Shown here: in pieces, positions 36,021 through 48,719 of the stretch | Numbering within the stretch: the first letter of the stretch is position 1 | Layout of the letters: every line of letters starts with the position of its first letter | NCBI GenBank assembly: GCA_027574665.1 | Contig: CM050654.1 | Location: forward strand, 28,043,722 to 28,107,721 | Direction of reading: 5' to 3' | Source of the DNA: Rhynochetos jubatus | Taxonomy: Eukaryota > Chordata > Aves > Eurypygiformes > Rhynochetidae | DNA length: 64,000 bases | Made by a program: the position numbers and the translations under genes | The notes under the pieces: model-generated | Databases searched by the model: none | Told to the model about the DNA's origin: nothing | Seen by the model: the letters and a program-made list of their open reading frames with translations, nothing else

Positions 36021-39000
36021 AGAAGTTTTGCACTTTTCAATAATTCTGCCCAGACCACACTTCAGTAGCTTGCTTATGAAAATAATATAATTCACGATAT
36101 TTATGGTAGGCAAGATGCATCTTATACTGTGCACTAGCCATATCATTGGGAAGTCCAAAAATGAATGACTTGTGTAGAAGATCTGTTACTTTACAAAAGC
36201 CTAGAAAAGCCAGGCCACCATGGGATATGCCAGTGGTGGTGAGGGCTCAGGACCCTGGGGTCAGTGAGACAGCTACCTAGAATTTCAGTACTTGGATGCT
36301 TAATACCCTCTCATTCACTGAGTCTTAATTTGCTGCTCCTAGGTGCAAACTCCTAGTATCCTCACTACCCTACAGACAGCACAGATGCCTTTCAGAGTTT
36401 CCACACAGGGTGTTTCACTGCTGAAGCAAGATAATACACAGAAATCCTATAGCCAAAAAGCTCATTTAAACAATCATTTTTTTTTTAGGCAGAAGGAGAA
36501 AGAAGGGAAGCAATCTGTCTGAAAAACAAAGCTTTCTGAGGCTGAATTCCAGACAAACCCTCCCAGAATCTCACACTCAGACAAAAAACCCCTAAAACCT
36601 AAACCCACAAACAGGCAGCCAAACAAAATCCAAAACACAACAGGAAGACAGAATATTCCTACTAACTGACAAGACAGCTGATACCATTTTACATACCTCA
36701 GAAATAACCCCATACCACTCTCCAAAGGGTGCTCTGAGGGAAAGAAGTAGCTTTTATTGTTACTGCTTCCCCAAGTTCCCAGACTGAAGGACAAAGGTGG
36801 GGCTGGGTCACACCCACCTTCATTCACAACTGACTGGTCTCAACCCCTAATTAAAATTAGAAGCTTGTGGGTTTTTCGAGGACATGCACCTGCCTTAAAA
36901 CTACACACTGTTACTCAGATAATGAAGGAGTTTTTGGTGCTTGAAAAGCTGTTTCAGGAAAGTCTCTAAGTATGAGCATTAGATTTTTTTTTTTTTTTGA
37001 ACACAGTATTTCATCCTGAAGTGATGTCTGTCTTTGCAAAGTAAACTTAACTGCAGGTCTTCTGCTTATTTTTTCCCCTTCCTATCCAAATACTTCACAA
37101 GAGAAATCTCTTTCTGCACTCATACAAAATAATAATCAGTAATAACAATGTTTTTAGCACCAGTTGATTGGCACCCATTTGTGGAAAATAACCTATTTGC
37201 TTTGCCCCATGGATTGTTCAGAAACTGCACACCAAACGTAGCAAGGCTCTTTCTGCTGGCTGTTGCAGCAATTACACCAATTGAATTGAATTTGACCTTT
37301 GTTTACTCGGTGGTGGGATCACCTGCATCTTTGCTGTATTTCACACAGTGGGAGGTCGGTGTGGACTTTCCAAGGTCAATCTTGCTGCTGAAGACCAATG
37401 GCTCTCCTGCTGGGGATGTGTCACAAGGCACCTAGTCAAGTTTGTAGCAATGCAAACTTGTCAACTGTTGAGGAGGCTCTGGCAGTTTAAGTACATTTGA
37501 CCAGTGAAGACCCTCACCGCCTTGAATTCATTTACTTCTCTGCAGGAGGTAATGAGGAGAGAGAGGCTGAGACAGATGGAAGTGAAAGAATCTGTGAAAT
37601 TGTCAATCCTCCTATCAAAAAGGCAACAGGAGTGTAAACTGTCTCCTGGAAATACATATCAGTGGGCTTAACCTGCAGTCGGATCTCAGCTCAACAGGCT
37701 TGGGATCTGACCTGAATTAATCTCCTGTGCAGGGTAAAAGACTGTATGAGGGACCTGGGGCTTGGTTTTGCACCCTCTAGTGTCTACTGCTGATGAATTT
37801 ATTTTAAAGCATCCTGAATTTCAGATTAAGAAGGAATTAACAGACTTCATCTGTTATGGTTTCGGTTGAAAGCCCTCAAAGACTGCAGTCTGGATGGGTG
37901 AATCTGCTCCTCAAGGCAGTACAGATCTGGCTCTGGAGATGCCTTTTCTAAACTAAAGGTCTAATTTTAGGCTGTATTCAATAAGTGGTTGAAATATGTC
38001 TCTATTTAGTGATGGTGAAAATTGAAGGTGTCCAGTAAAGCAGTTGTAATTGTGTTTAGTGCTGAGACAAGGAACCTAGTTAAGATTCAATTTGCTCTTC
38101 CCCTTTGTTCCCCCTTCCAATAATAAATGGTTAATTACCGGTTTCAAAGGCTCAGTGAAATTCTTCAGGTTGAAGAAATTGCAGTGATCGCCATATTGCC
38201 AGGAAGACACATGACCCCATTGTTTTTTCCAGATGAAAATACTTATTCTTTTACAGAAAATGCTAAGCAATCTCATGGCTTGAACAATCAAACCACAGCC
38301 TTTCCCATCCTCGATGGCGGTGTGGGAGCTGACAGGATTGTGCTCATCTGCTGAGTGCTGTGAACACAATCTTCCTGCAGTGCAGCCTCATCCTCTGTGT
38401 CGGTGTCCGTATGACCCCTTCTCCTCTGCCACCAGGAGGGACCTGGCAGGGCAAAGGCTCAGCACCAGATCTGTCCCATCGCTGTGAGGGCATGGAGCCC
38501 CTCAGCAAGGTCCCACATTTGAGCCCTTGTTTGAGCTGACTGGTGGCAGAAATTGCTCTCCAAATATTCCCCTTGCCAAAAGCCCCAAACTCTACAAACC
38601 CAAAGCCACTTGACCCCTACCTGATCCATACTTGATGGTCTTAGAGGAAGGACCAATGGCCCCATGGGTGACTGGGCGGAGGTGTTCCCTTTGCTTCGAG
38701 CACTGGTCCCTGCATTACAGAAGTGGGGTATTTTAGGAAGTCATTGCAAAACCACTGTTCATTTGTTATCACCTGTGTTTAAAGTGTTCAGTGGATGATG
38801 AGGGAACCTTAGCCTTAGAAATTTTCACAGCTGGGGCCAGAAGCTGTCAGGTAAGCTAGCTGTGTATATGGTTGTTGACTAGAGTATGTATGTCAGACCC
38901 AATTAATATGAGCATCACAGTTAGGATTTCTTTGTTTCTTTATTTATTAGGGATGCTGAAACAGACTTAACTGGTACAGCCAGGGACAGGATATCGGTGT

Positions 39001-39705
39001 TGTACTCTTCTTGCCACTATGTTATTCATCAAGATTTCCTGCAAACAGCAGTAACTGCTGATTCTCTGAAACAAAGAAACTGTAAACACAAAACCAACAG
39101 AACCTTGCTATGTAAATGATGAGTGCATTATAAATAGAGAGTAGGACCCATCTATTCTGGTTTACTATATGTCACTCCAAAACTCCTGGTGCTTTAAAGA
39201 TATGGATGAAAAGTATAATGACTTTCAAAAACATAGAAGTCTGAGAAGACATAGAAGAGCATTGAAAAACCACAGGACAATTTCCATTTTGTATCCTGCT
39301 CTTCTTTCCAGGCTCCACATTCCCTCAAGGAAGTAATCTGTTGACTGGGATTATTACCTAAGAAAGCTTCCTCGGATTTAATAACCTACTCACCACAGGC
39401 AAAAGAAAGGGAAGGATGTGTCCTAGTAACTGGGAAATCTGCAGCAGGGTCAGTGTAGATACCGATCTGCTGAGCCTGGCACGTTATTGCACAAAAACTA
39501 TGTGTGCAAAAGGCATTTGCATCTTTTCTCTGTCCCTGCAAAGTCATACTCACAAAACAATTAAAATTGCACCTTCATCCTTGCAGCTAAAAAAGCAACA
39601 AACCCAGAACAACCCTTTACAAATATGCCCCCTACTTCTAGCAATGCTGACAAGCACTGTTTGGGTCTAACAACTTTGTGAGGATTCATAATTAAGATAC
39701 AGTGT
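36021..39705. other. Non-coding, nothing recognised
   Basis: Unique-looking sequence. Holds a T15 run at 36984-36998 and a Lys/Phe-rich frame (36474-36827 minus) produced partly by low-complexity DNA. An AT-rich stretch at 37140-37330 has a few CAATTGAATTG-type motifs. FOX-like GTAAACA occurs near 39080. None amounts to a supported element. Confidence 0.4.
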
Positions 39706-39726
39706 CCCTGAGCTATCAGCTCAGGG
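39706..39726. repeat. Perfect 9-bp inverted repeat with 3-nt loop
   Basis: CCCTGAGCT at 39706-39714 pairs perfectly with AGCTCAGGG at 39718-39726 around the loop ATC. The flanks do not extend the stem. Possible small hairpin in DNA or RNA; no terminator function is expected in a vertebrate. Confidence 0.85.
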
Positions 39727-40619
39727 TTTAACAAGACAAATCACAACTTAACAAGCACAGTTCTTGTGAGCTGCAGGTTACTCGCTTTCTCTTAGTCTTT
39801 TTCTCATTCCTTGCATCCCTTGACCTGTCCTACCCATTCCCTGTGCAGCAGAATATTTGAAGTTGGCATAAGAGAATTTCTGTAGCTGGCCCATATATAG
39901 GAAACAGGGCATGTTTCTTTTACAGAATAAACTGTAATCCTTTTTCATAATTCATAAACCCCCTAAAAAGCCCTCAGGTGCACACCAAATATATTTTCTC
40001 ATAAACTTTTGGTGCCTCCTTGCACTGTAGATTCTCCATTCTGGATTGTTACCTGTCTGTAAAGCAGAGTGCTTCCACAAGCCTTTATTCATTACCAAAA
40101 TGATAGCTGAAAAGCAAAACAAGAGGTATCATTACAATCTTGATAGCAGAGTGCAGGAGCCATCTGCAGTCTAATGGCTCCTGCAATTACACCTTGATTG
40201 AATGCACTGATGAAGCTGCAGCCCTCTTCTTGAGTGCCATGTTGTGGGCACTTACTGATGACTCCACAGCTACTCATCAACATGCCATGACCCAGACCTG
40301 ACTGAGGGTTATAGGTTGCACAGGTGAGAAAGGAAAAGCCAAAATGGAGGAATGTTTGCTTAGATTTTGCTCATAGCCTTTTTGGAAAGCGTCTTGCCTT
40401 GGACTTTCAGACAATCAGTGGAGAGTGAGGAAAGTTATCTAACATTTTTCCTTAACCAAATATTACTATGGAAAGCATCTAGAAGCCTTTATCAAGACCC
40501 AGTCTCAAAAAAAGAGTTATTTTCTGTATTCCAAAGTAAGAAACAAATTTGTTCCTAAAAATCTACCAAACTAAAGAGACCAGACAGGGAAACATATCGT
40601 GAAGGTCCTCTTGATTGTG
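39727..40619. other. Non-coding, nothing recognised
   Basis: Unique-looking sequence. Confidence 0.45.
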
Positions 40620-40705
40620 CAGGAAAATTAAGGTTCAGAAGTCCAAATGTCACAGACAAGATGCTGGGGCAGAGCTGGGAGGAGGACCCGTTTCTTCTGG
40701 TTTTA
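40620..40705 (-). mobile_element. Possible MIR-like SINE relic, antisense
   Basis: AAAATTAAGGTTCAGAAG, then CAAATGTCACAGACAAGATG, then GGGGCAGAGCTGGGAGGAG and ACCCG follows the layout of antisense MIR (TTAAGTGACTTGCCCAAGGTCACACAG ... GTGGCAGAGCTGGGATT.GAACCC). Heavily diverged; recognised from memory only. Confidence 0.4.
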
Positions 40706-42010
40706 GATGAACTCCAAGTGATGTGCAGATTTGGCAGGGAGGATGGATTTATGCATGCTGAGACACACCAATGCTAGATTCTGGTTCCATGCGCTAGCTG
40801 TGGACTGTGGCTGCCTTATTTAACTTTATTTTAGGTGTATTATGATTTCCTCTCTCCCATGGCTGCAGAGGATGCTGAGTCCTCACAGCCTTGAACAGGC
40901 TGACCTGCTTACTGCTTTCTTGAGATACCATAACAGGGTCCTGTTGTATGCCATATGAGAGGGTGTGAAACTAACTCGTGACTACCAGAACCCCTTTGTC
41001 TATGAGGCCTGAGCCTGTTGGAGACCGTGGGTAATTTTCTATTAATTCTGATACACTTTGGATGAAGCAGTAAACTGTTGCCATTTCCATACTCCTTTCT
41101 CTGCTGCCAGTGTTACTCTGTCAAGCAGGTGAAAACATCATGTTTTTTAAAATCAATAGTTCTTACATAAGTAAAGTAATGAATGAAACTTAAGTTACCA
41201 GTTTGGAGAGATGGAGGAAGGATTTAAAGATGTGAAGACACTAACAAATCGGCCCTTCCCTCTGGGCTGCTATCGCTGATGTCCAGATGGTACCTGAGCA
41301 TCTCAGATGCTGGAGCCAAAGACCCTCAGTTCAGACAGACGGTTCATCAGGTTGTGGAGCGGGGACTGGCTGCACAGGGGAGGGTGTCTATTACCATGTT
41401 GCTACAGCTGCTTCCTGCTGAAGTCTGCTGCATGCCCACTGCTTTGTTAAAGGTTAACTCATGCTGGGGAGTTTTAATTGTCTATTATCTACTCAGAGGG
41501 AACTATCTTAAACAGACCAAGGCAAAAAGCTTCATTTGCTGGCTTTTCTCTGAATATTTTTAAAGAAAGTTGTACATTAGTCAAACTTGTGAATGAACAA
41601 AAGAAACATAATGGCAGTGATATGTTCAGTTACACAGATCCACCAGCAATGAATCTAAATAAAGTCAGGAAGAGTATCACTGACTACTGCACTTCAATTA
41701 TTATTGTGGTGATTGATAATGTGGTTGCTTAGCTAACATGCTGATGTGAGTGGTGTAAAGGTCAGCAGCACAGCTGGTGAGGTGGAAAACCATGCTGTTA
41801 TGATGTGATGGGCTGATGCCTCGTGATCTGATACACAGCTCTTGTAAATCAAGATTTATTTGGTTTATGGTGCCCTGATCCTGGGCCATCCTGCATGTGG
41901 CAGCTCTGCAGGATGGGTTTGCAGTTTGTTCAACTTCAGGATTTCCAAGTGCAGTTGCTAACTTTTACTGACATGGCCATTTCAGTCTGGTGGTGCAGCT
42001 AACACCTGCA
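40706..42010. other. Non-coding, nothing recognised
   Basis: Unique-looking sequence. A frame of 94 codons at 41279-41563 shows no family motif. Confidence 0.45.
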
Positions 42011-42040
42011 CCCCCCGTGCCCTGCCCCCCCCCCCCCCCC
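42011..42040. repeat. C-rich tract ending in C16
   Basis: C6 at 42011-42016, C3 at 42020-42022 and an uninterrupted C16 at 42025-42040. The minus strand can form a G-quadruplex and the plus strand an i-motif. Length of the C16 run is prone to sequencing error. Confidence 0.85.
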
Positions 42041-45000
42041 ATATTCAATCTCACTTTAGTTTTAAAAAGAATTTAGATTTCAGAAGAGAAACAGAATGGA
42101 TTTATCTGTTTCTGTCAGAAAAAAAAGTAATCCTTTTGCAGGGATATGACTAGCTTTACTCACTTCTGAGGAATACAGTGTGATTTAATGAGTGATTTGG
42201 AGAAGGGAAAGGTGTAGAGAGATTCCTAGCAGTTCACTAATGAGGTATCATGGGCAGAACAGAAAGAGGTGGAGGATCTGAGGTGAATGCTAGACAATCT
42301 GTAATGATGAAGGAAACAATACAGTATATTAAAACATAAATAGTGCTAAGGACACCCTTCAGTGCATATTAATATCTGGTTTATTCCAACAGTTCAAAAC
42401 ACTTAAGATTATAGACTTAGTCAATGACCAAGAAGGATGAAGCTGGGGTAATGAACATACAACATTATGAAAGAACAGGAAACTGGTATTCACTGATGAA
42501 GGAAAACAAAGGAGCTCTATCCTCTTCTGTTCCCACAACCATGGCTGTCATATTGAAATGCAACTCGTGATTTGGCTGCAGGAATTGTTTTAGTCCAAAC
42601 TGAGAAGAGAAGCAAAAAAGATACATAGATTTTATTGAAACTGTTAAATGCAAGGCAGAGCAAGACACTTAGAAAGAATGAAGGACTGGAAACCTCTGCC
42701 ACAGTATCAACTATAATTAGCATTATCCTTCTTATTTATCGTGCCATAATCAGCAACAGGGATAAAAATAAGATTTGTCCTCAGGTTTTGACCTGTCTGG
42801 ATAAAATGTCTGGATGTGCCATATGTAGTTGCTATGCACATATGAATATTTTCTTTTGCTTCTTCAATTCCCTCTCTGGGTGTTTGGAGACCTCATACGT
42901 TTGGGGCAACCTTTCTTCTAGTACGAAGTTTTTCAGGCTGAAATCACATAAAAATAGAAGATGAGACAGTTTTAAAGGCAACTAGAAATCTGAATACCAT
43001 CTTTATTTATTATCAAATAGGGAACAAATTTGAAACTGCTTTACTGCATTGTTCTATAAATATTGACTAAAGTATTGCTGTACAAGGAAGTATGTAAGTT
43101 ATTACTCAGTCCTCTAAAGACAGAAAGGGAGAATCTTTCATTCATTTCATTGTATTGCCAGTATCTTAGAAATCATTCATCCTAGGAAGAAGAGATATCT
43201 TACAGGTAATTTACTGTATTTGTGCCTTCTGTCCCATGGGCTATAATGCAAGACTAAGTGTCAGTTACTGCTTTCAGTCTTCATTTGTCTTAGTTTACTT
43301 CATCCTCTTTCTCTGAGGTGCTCTTCAATGTAATCATTATACCAATTTGCCAGCAGAAAACTTGAATGGTATCACTTGCAATAAAGGCCTTGGTTGGCTC
43401 CTTCACCAAAGGGTCTTTTCTGTTCCTAGAAGTGAAAGGAGGTGAGAGAAGATTTGCCTCTACTGCATCTTCCTGCAGAGGAGATGCTGAGCTGAGACTC
43501 ATTTGTACTCAGGCAGGAGAAGGACACTGTGATGGAGGGGCCTTAGTCATCCTGGGCAGTTGCTGGACATGGAGAAGGGCCAATGGAAGAAAGACACAGT
43601 ATCTGAATTTGAGATGTGGAGAGGAGTCTTTTTCTTTAAAAAGTCAAGACGTATCTCTTTGTAAACGCTTCAATTTATACACAACTTGCTGGAGTCCTTT
43701 CTAAACACACCATAAACCCACACTAAAAAGTCTAAAACTTGACATCAACATTGAGTCAGGAAAATACCCTTCACTTTCTGGGTGAGATATTGTAGATATC
43801 TTTGTTTACATGAGAGTCATCAACTGGATGGTGACTTCTGTTCAACTGGACACAAAACCACATACAAGTTTATGACAATAAATCATCACGGACACCAGCT
43901 GTTTCTTATAAATCAAAGAAGGATATATTGGTGGAAACACAAAAGTGGTACCCAACACCCTCTTAAAGGCTCTGCCACTTACAGTGCTCAGTTGCTGTAA
44001 ATTTTACTGACATACAGCATTTCATATACTGGAAATAAAAAGCTCATGAAATGATGGTCCTTCATACCCTGAAACACAGGCCCCTTTGAGAAAACCTTGT
44101 GGCCATTTAAAAAAATACAGTGGTACTGAATGAGAAGGGAAGGATTAAAATCGGTTCTCCTTAATGGGAATACCAGGGAGGATTTGGGGCGGTTAGAAAG
44201 TAGCAATGACTTTAACTGAAATTGATCAGGACATTAAAAAAACCCAACACTTACGGGAAATGGAAATCCAAGCTTTCACAATGTTTACGGATGTGAGAGA
44301 TCTCTGTGTTATCTTTAATTAAAGTAGGGAGTACCTTTGGCCTGAGACAGAAGAATCCCATTCATGGACAGGATTCCCAAGAAAGTGTGTGAAACTGGGC
44401 TGATAAACCATGGACGTGTCCCCTCAGTTAACCTGTCAGCAGGACGGATGGTGCGAGTTCCCTTTAGGTTAAAAAAAACATTAAAACAGACCCCTCATGC
44501 TCTTTTCATGGATAGATGTTATTTCATGATTGAGTGCTCAAAAATGTGCTGGTTGTTGGCTTGTAGATAAAGGCCCTTGTCTCCCAAGCTGTTAAGATGG
44601 AAACCAAATATGTGTGACATTTCTAGCGGTGTCTCTGGCAAAGTGGGGACTCCTCCTCCCTGGGCAGGCATGGCCAATGCTTTGCTTCTCAATTCCTAGA
44701 AGCATGACTGAAGAGCTGCTGTTCAAGGGAGCCGTTTGGTCCCCGGGGAACTACCTTTTTGGCAGTGCTGGCCACTGATGGCTACAGGAAAGTTCCTGCC
44801 CCTCAAGGAGGGCTGCCGGTTAACTTCTCATTTGAACAGGGAAGATGCCACAGGGCTGCATTATATGGACCAGGTTGGGGGATCTTCTGCTCCTGCCTCT
44901 CCTGCTAACTCTCCTGTGTCTCTGTTCATCATAGAAAAAGAGGAGATGATAGTCTTGTTGTACTTGTTTTGGAGTAAAAGTATGTCTGTCTGTAGACACA

Positions 45001-46114
45001 TAGAATAAGAGGATCCCATCATTGACCAAAGCTCCTTGGTGCTTCTCTCACAGCAGAGGAGAATCAATGAGAATCAACACAGCTATGCCCTTCCCTCAAA
45101 AGAAATGTAAAGTATATGCTAGGAGGGTATATAATGAAGAGATTAGGCCATCTTGGAGGAAAATCAAATCAAAGATGATCCCTTTCAGTAAGTGAAGGCT
45201 CTGGAGCCACTCCTTGGTGTGAGGAGTTTCTGGTTCTTGCAGTGCAATTGACAGGTCTCTCCTCTCTTTACTCTGCTGTAAGGAACACAGGAAGTACAGG
45301 AGCAAAAGACATTGCAGGTCCCTTCTGGCTGGAGTGGCAGAAGGTGAGGTGCATTATGCTGAGAAGAAAATACTTGGTGGCTTAGGAGGATTGGTTCAGG
45401 AGGCAGAAGAGTTGACCCATTGCAGCTTCAAGCTGAAGTCTTGTGCTTTTTCTGCTGCCATGAAGACCAAAGAGGTTTGTCCCTGCTGAAAAGGGAGAAG
45501 GCAAATGTTGACTTGACTAAGATGGGAAAAGGAGAGCTTGCATCTGTGCTTATTCCTTACTTGGGTGTGAGATTCTGCCTCCTCTGCATTGCTGCCTGTG
45601 CATCTGGGCAGCCCTCCTAAGTGGAGCGTGCGCCCTGGGGAGAAGTTTCCAGATATGTTCTTCCCTGCTCTGAGAGACCAGATCCATGGGAGCACTTGAG
45701 CAGACAGTTGGGACCAGCATGAGAACTCCCCTTAAAGAGAAGAAATGCCCCACAGAGCTGTGCATGACAGCAGGAGCACAAATTAGCCATATTCTTGCTG
45801 CATCTGCCCCAGGGATGATGATTTGGAGGGGAACGGGGATCATAAAGCTGTGGTGCTAGGCTTTGGTTCCTCCCCTGTCTGAGGGGGTTCAGTCCCACCA
45901 TCTCGCGCATCCCTGGTGCCTGGACCTGGAAGATGTTTTTTGCAATGCCAGTTTGCAACATGATGTCCCTGCCGCAGCCTGACTGAGCTCGGGCACATGT
46001 CACAGCACAGCCCTGCACTGCACACACCACGTTGTTAAGCCACACAGTTGTTTTAGCATTGTCCCATGCTCATTACTGGGGCAGAGTTAAGGTCTCTTTG
46101 ATCTATTAAGAACT
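42041..46114. other. Non-coding, nothing recognised
   Basis: About 4 kb of unique-looking sequence. Frames of 97-142 codons on the minus strand at 45396-46045 overlap one another in different phases and are Cys/Pro/Gly-rich without a motif, as expected from a locally GC-rich stretch. Confidence 0.4.
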
Positions 46115-46164
46115 AAATTTATAATATTTTATATATAGAATATATATAATTTTATAATTTTTTC
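46115..46164. repeat. AT-rich low-complexity stretch
   Basis: Almost pure A/T over 50 bp with repeated TATATATA-type words and self-complementary AATTTATAA / TTATAATTT pieces. Confidence 0.8.
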
Positions 46165-46246
46165 CTCTGGAAGATTTCAACACCATCCTCCTGAAATAGT
46201 GTATTTGGAATTTATGGGATCTTCTCTGTACTTTAGAAAAAATGTG

Positions 46247-46260
46247 TTTTTTTTTTTTTT
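46247..46260 (+). repeat. Poly(T) tract, 14 T
   Basis: Homopolymer followed by a C/T-rich stretch. No adjacent retroelement recognised. Confidence 0.85.
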
Positions 46261-46325
46261 CTCTTCTTTCTGTGAATATAATGTTCTGTTCTGTTTTCTT
46301 CTTTTTTATTCTATTCCTTATGCCA

Positions 46326-46362
46326 TGGTTACCCCTGGAGGTACTGTGTACCTCCAGTACCA
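46326..46362. repeat. Hairpin with 10-bp perfect stem
   Basis: CTGGAGGTAC at 46335-46344 pairs with GTACCTCCAG at 46348-46357 around a TGT loop. After a small bulge the stem continues with TGGT (46326-46329) pairing ACCA (46359-46362). The total is shorter than a typical pre-miRNA stem. Confidence 0.8.
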
Positions 46363-46779
46363 GCCGGCACTAAACATATTGCATGCCCTGACTAAACTCA
46401 GAGGCTGAATTTAAAGTGGAATTAAAGAGTGATGTGACACATACCCCACTTCAGCTTAGGCTATTCTCCATCCCTCCCACTCAGCAGCTTCCTACCCTGT
46501 CCTCTCCCCCACAGAAAAGTGCAAGACCTCAGTGAGTTTAACTGAACTCTGCGGGTGTGGAGCCCTGGAGACTGAACTCATAGTTAAAACAGGGCTTTGT
46601 TCTCAAGAGCTGTCAGTGCGAGATCATGCCATGATACAGCGAGAAGGTTCATGATGCCACCTTAACAGGAGAAAACAAGGTAGCCCTAAGCTGTGTTTCA
46701 GGGAATAAAAGGACTGAAACAACTAGGGGAAAATCCATCAAATAAGATGAAAAGAAGACGACACTCTGCTGAACACCAC

Positions 46780-46834
46780 AAATAAAAAAAAAAAAAAAGG
46801 GAGAAAAAAAAAATAAAAAAGGAATGAAAAAAAC
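46780..46834 (+). repeat. A-rich tract
   Basis: A15 at 46784-46798 followed by further A runs interrupted by G and T. On the plus strand it could be a decayed poly(A) tail, but nothing upstream matches a retroelement I know. Confidence 0.8.
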
Positions 46835-48164
46835 CCTGTGATGTATGAGGCTATGAAACACAAAAGTAACAATGAAAGTAGTAACTTCAGAGAGCGCTAT
46901 TCCTTGTTCAGGCCTGCCTTTGATCTTTCTTTTTAATTTCCACAAGGGCATCTTCACAGCCCTTGGGTATGGAATTGCTGGTACTGAGTTTTCAACCATG
47001 GAATGGCCAAAGGGACCACCCTGCCCCTGTGATCTGCTTTTGCTATGGCACATCTGCATCATACAGCCCCTGAGCTAGCCACAGTCCCTGCAGTGCAGGT
47101 ACTGTCTGGGTTTCAGAAAGGCAGGGCTGCCCGTGCCCTGCCAGAGCAGAGGTAGTTTATGAACTGTTTCCCTTCCTGTTCCAGGCCTGCAGGGTGATTT
47201 CAGTGTATCTTCTCAGCATCTCCTGGGCTTCTTGTCGTAGTTCAAGCACCTTTACTGACCTCCTCTGTTCTCCCTGGAATGAGGCTCCTCTGGGAGAATC
47301 TGCACCTACTGAGCATAGAAGCTCAGAGTTCCCTCATTTTGGTGGAACAGCCTTTGGGCTAAGGAGGAGTCAAAATAATCCTCAATACAGAAAACACAGC
47401 ATTGCTGATGGCTACTGCTGCCTCTCCCTTGCTTGCCCTTTACTGATGAGAAGGAGTCAGAGGGGTAGCTGTCCCAGACTGTGAACTGAAGCCACCATGG
47501 CTGTGTTAGGACGCTGAGCACTTCTATTTCATGACACCAGTGCATGAGGGACTCTGGTGATAGGCTATGTTGAGCACAGTGAGGTCTGGAGAGACAATGA
47601 AAAAGCTTTTTTTGAAGCCCTCCTGAGGACTTTTGGCCTTAAATGTCAATAATGAAGCCAAACCTCTCTGTTTCTTTCCCTCTTCCCTGCATGACTCAGT
47701 TATTGCATATTCCAGATCTGTTTTCTTTCATATATTTTCCCTGGAATTTCAATGTTTCTGCTGTTAGGAGATCTGGCATCTGCCCAGATCCGACACTTTG
47801 AAGATCCCCTTTGCCATGATCATGCAGTGCAGTTTTAAGACTCTGACATTAACCATCCGTGCTTGTTTGTGGTGTCTCTCGAGGGTGATGCCACATCTCA
47901 CAGATTGCCAAAAGGGAGCCTTCAGAAAAAGCAGCCAGTGTCTTCTCTGAAAGCCTAAATTCTGACCATTTTTTTCAATGACATCCTCTCAATCCAGCCC
48001 ACCAGGCCTCTCAGATCCATTTGAGGTTACACACTGGCCACACATATCTAGGGCTTGTAGTGCTGCTCCAAAAACTTTCTCCACTGGGAATTATAGCTCA
48101 ACAAATGAAAAATGTCTGAGCTTTTCTCATGCTGATCTGTGTTGACTCTGTTGACTGAATATCC
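46835..48164. other. Non-coding, nothing recognised
   Basis: Unique-looking sequence, no exon or repeat seen before the CR1 copy. Confidence 0.45.
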
Positions 48165-48603
48165 AAAGAAGAGGAACAAAGCTGATGAAGGGTCTGGAGC
48201 ACCAGTCCTGTGAGGAGCAGCTGAGGGAACTGGAGTTGTTTAGCCTGGAGAAGAGGAGGCTCAGGGAAGACCTTATTGCTCTCTACAACGCCCTGAAAGG
48301 AGGTTGTAGAGAGGTGGGGGTTGGTCCAAGTGACAAGCAATAGGACAAGAGGAAACAGCCTCAAGTTGCACCAGGGGAGGTTTAGACTGGGTATTACAAA
48401 ATTTTTTCATGGAAAGGGTTGTCAGACACTGGAACAGGCTGCCCAGGGAAGTGGTCAAGTCACCATCCCTGGAGGTATTTAAGAGATGTGTAGATGTGGT
48501 GCTTAAGGATATGGTTTGGTAGTGAACTTGGCAGTGGTTAATGGATGGATTTGATGATCTTAAAGGTCTTTTTTCCAACCTAAATGATTCTATGATTCTA
48601 TGA
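48165..48603 (+). mobile_element. CR1 LINE 3' fragment, sense, best-preserved copy
   Basis: Classic 5'-truncated CR1: CTGGAGAAGAGGAGGCTCAG, CTCTCTACAAC, GGAAAGGGTTGTCAG, GGAACAGGCTGCCCAGG, CATCCCTGGAGGT and GATCTTAAAGGTCTTTTTTC in order, ending in two ATTCTATG octamers (48587-48602). It covers the end of the ORF2 coding part and the 3' UTR. One visible lesion is a deletion of about 8 bp near 48321, where the usual TCTTCTCC segment is missing. 5' truncation and the octamer tail are the normal outcome of CR1 target-primed reverse transcription. Low divergence from the consensus I remember makes it the youngest TE in the window. Confidence 0.95.
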
Positions 48604-48719
48604 CTTTTATTTTCAATCAGTTCTGCTGAGCCATTTTTTCTGTCATTCATTTAACATCCTGCAAAGGTGAATGTTTGAACCATGAGCTTCGCTTCATTCT
48701 GGGCAAGCAAAGAAGTTAG

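Noticed and set aside
36588-36607. Telomere-like run with CCCTAA/CCTAAA words
   Set aside because: Only two or three imperfect units; no true (CCCTAA)n array.
36474-36827. 117-codon minus-strand frame, Phe-rich
   Set aside because: Hydrophobic repeats trace to low-complexity A/C-rich DNA on the plus strand; no motif.
39129-39137. TATAAATAG, TATA-box-like
   Set aside because: Isolated motif with no initiator, CpG enrichment or downstream exon.
45396-46045. Overlapping minus-strand frames up to 142 codons
   Set aside because: Different phases overlap, no domain motif, and composition follows the local GC-rich DNA.
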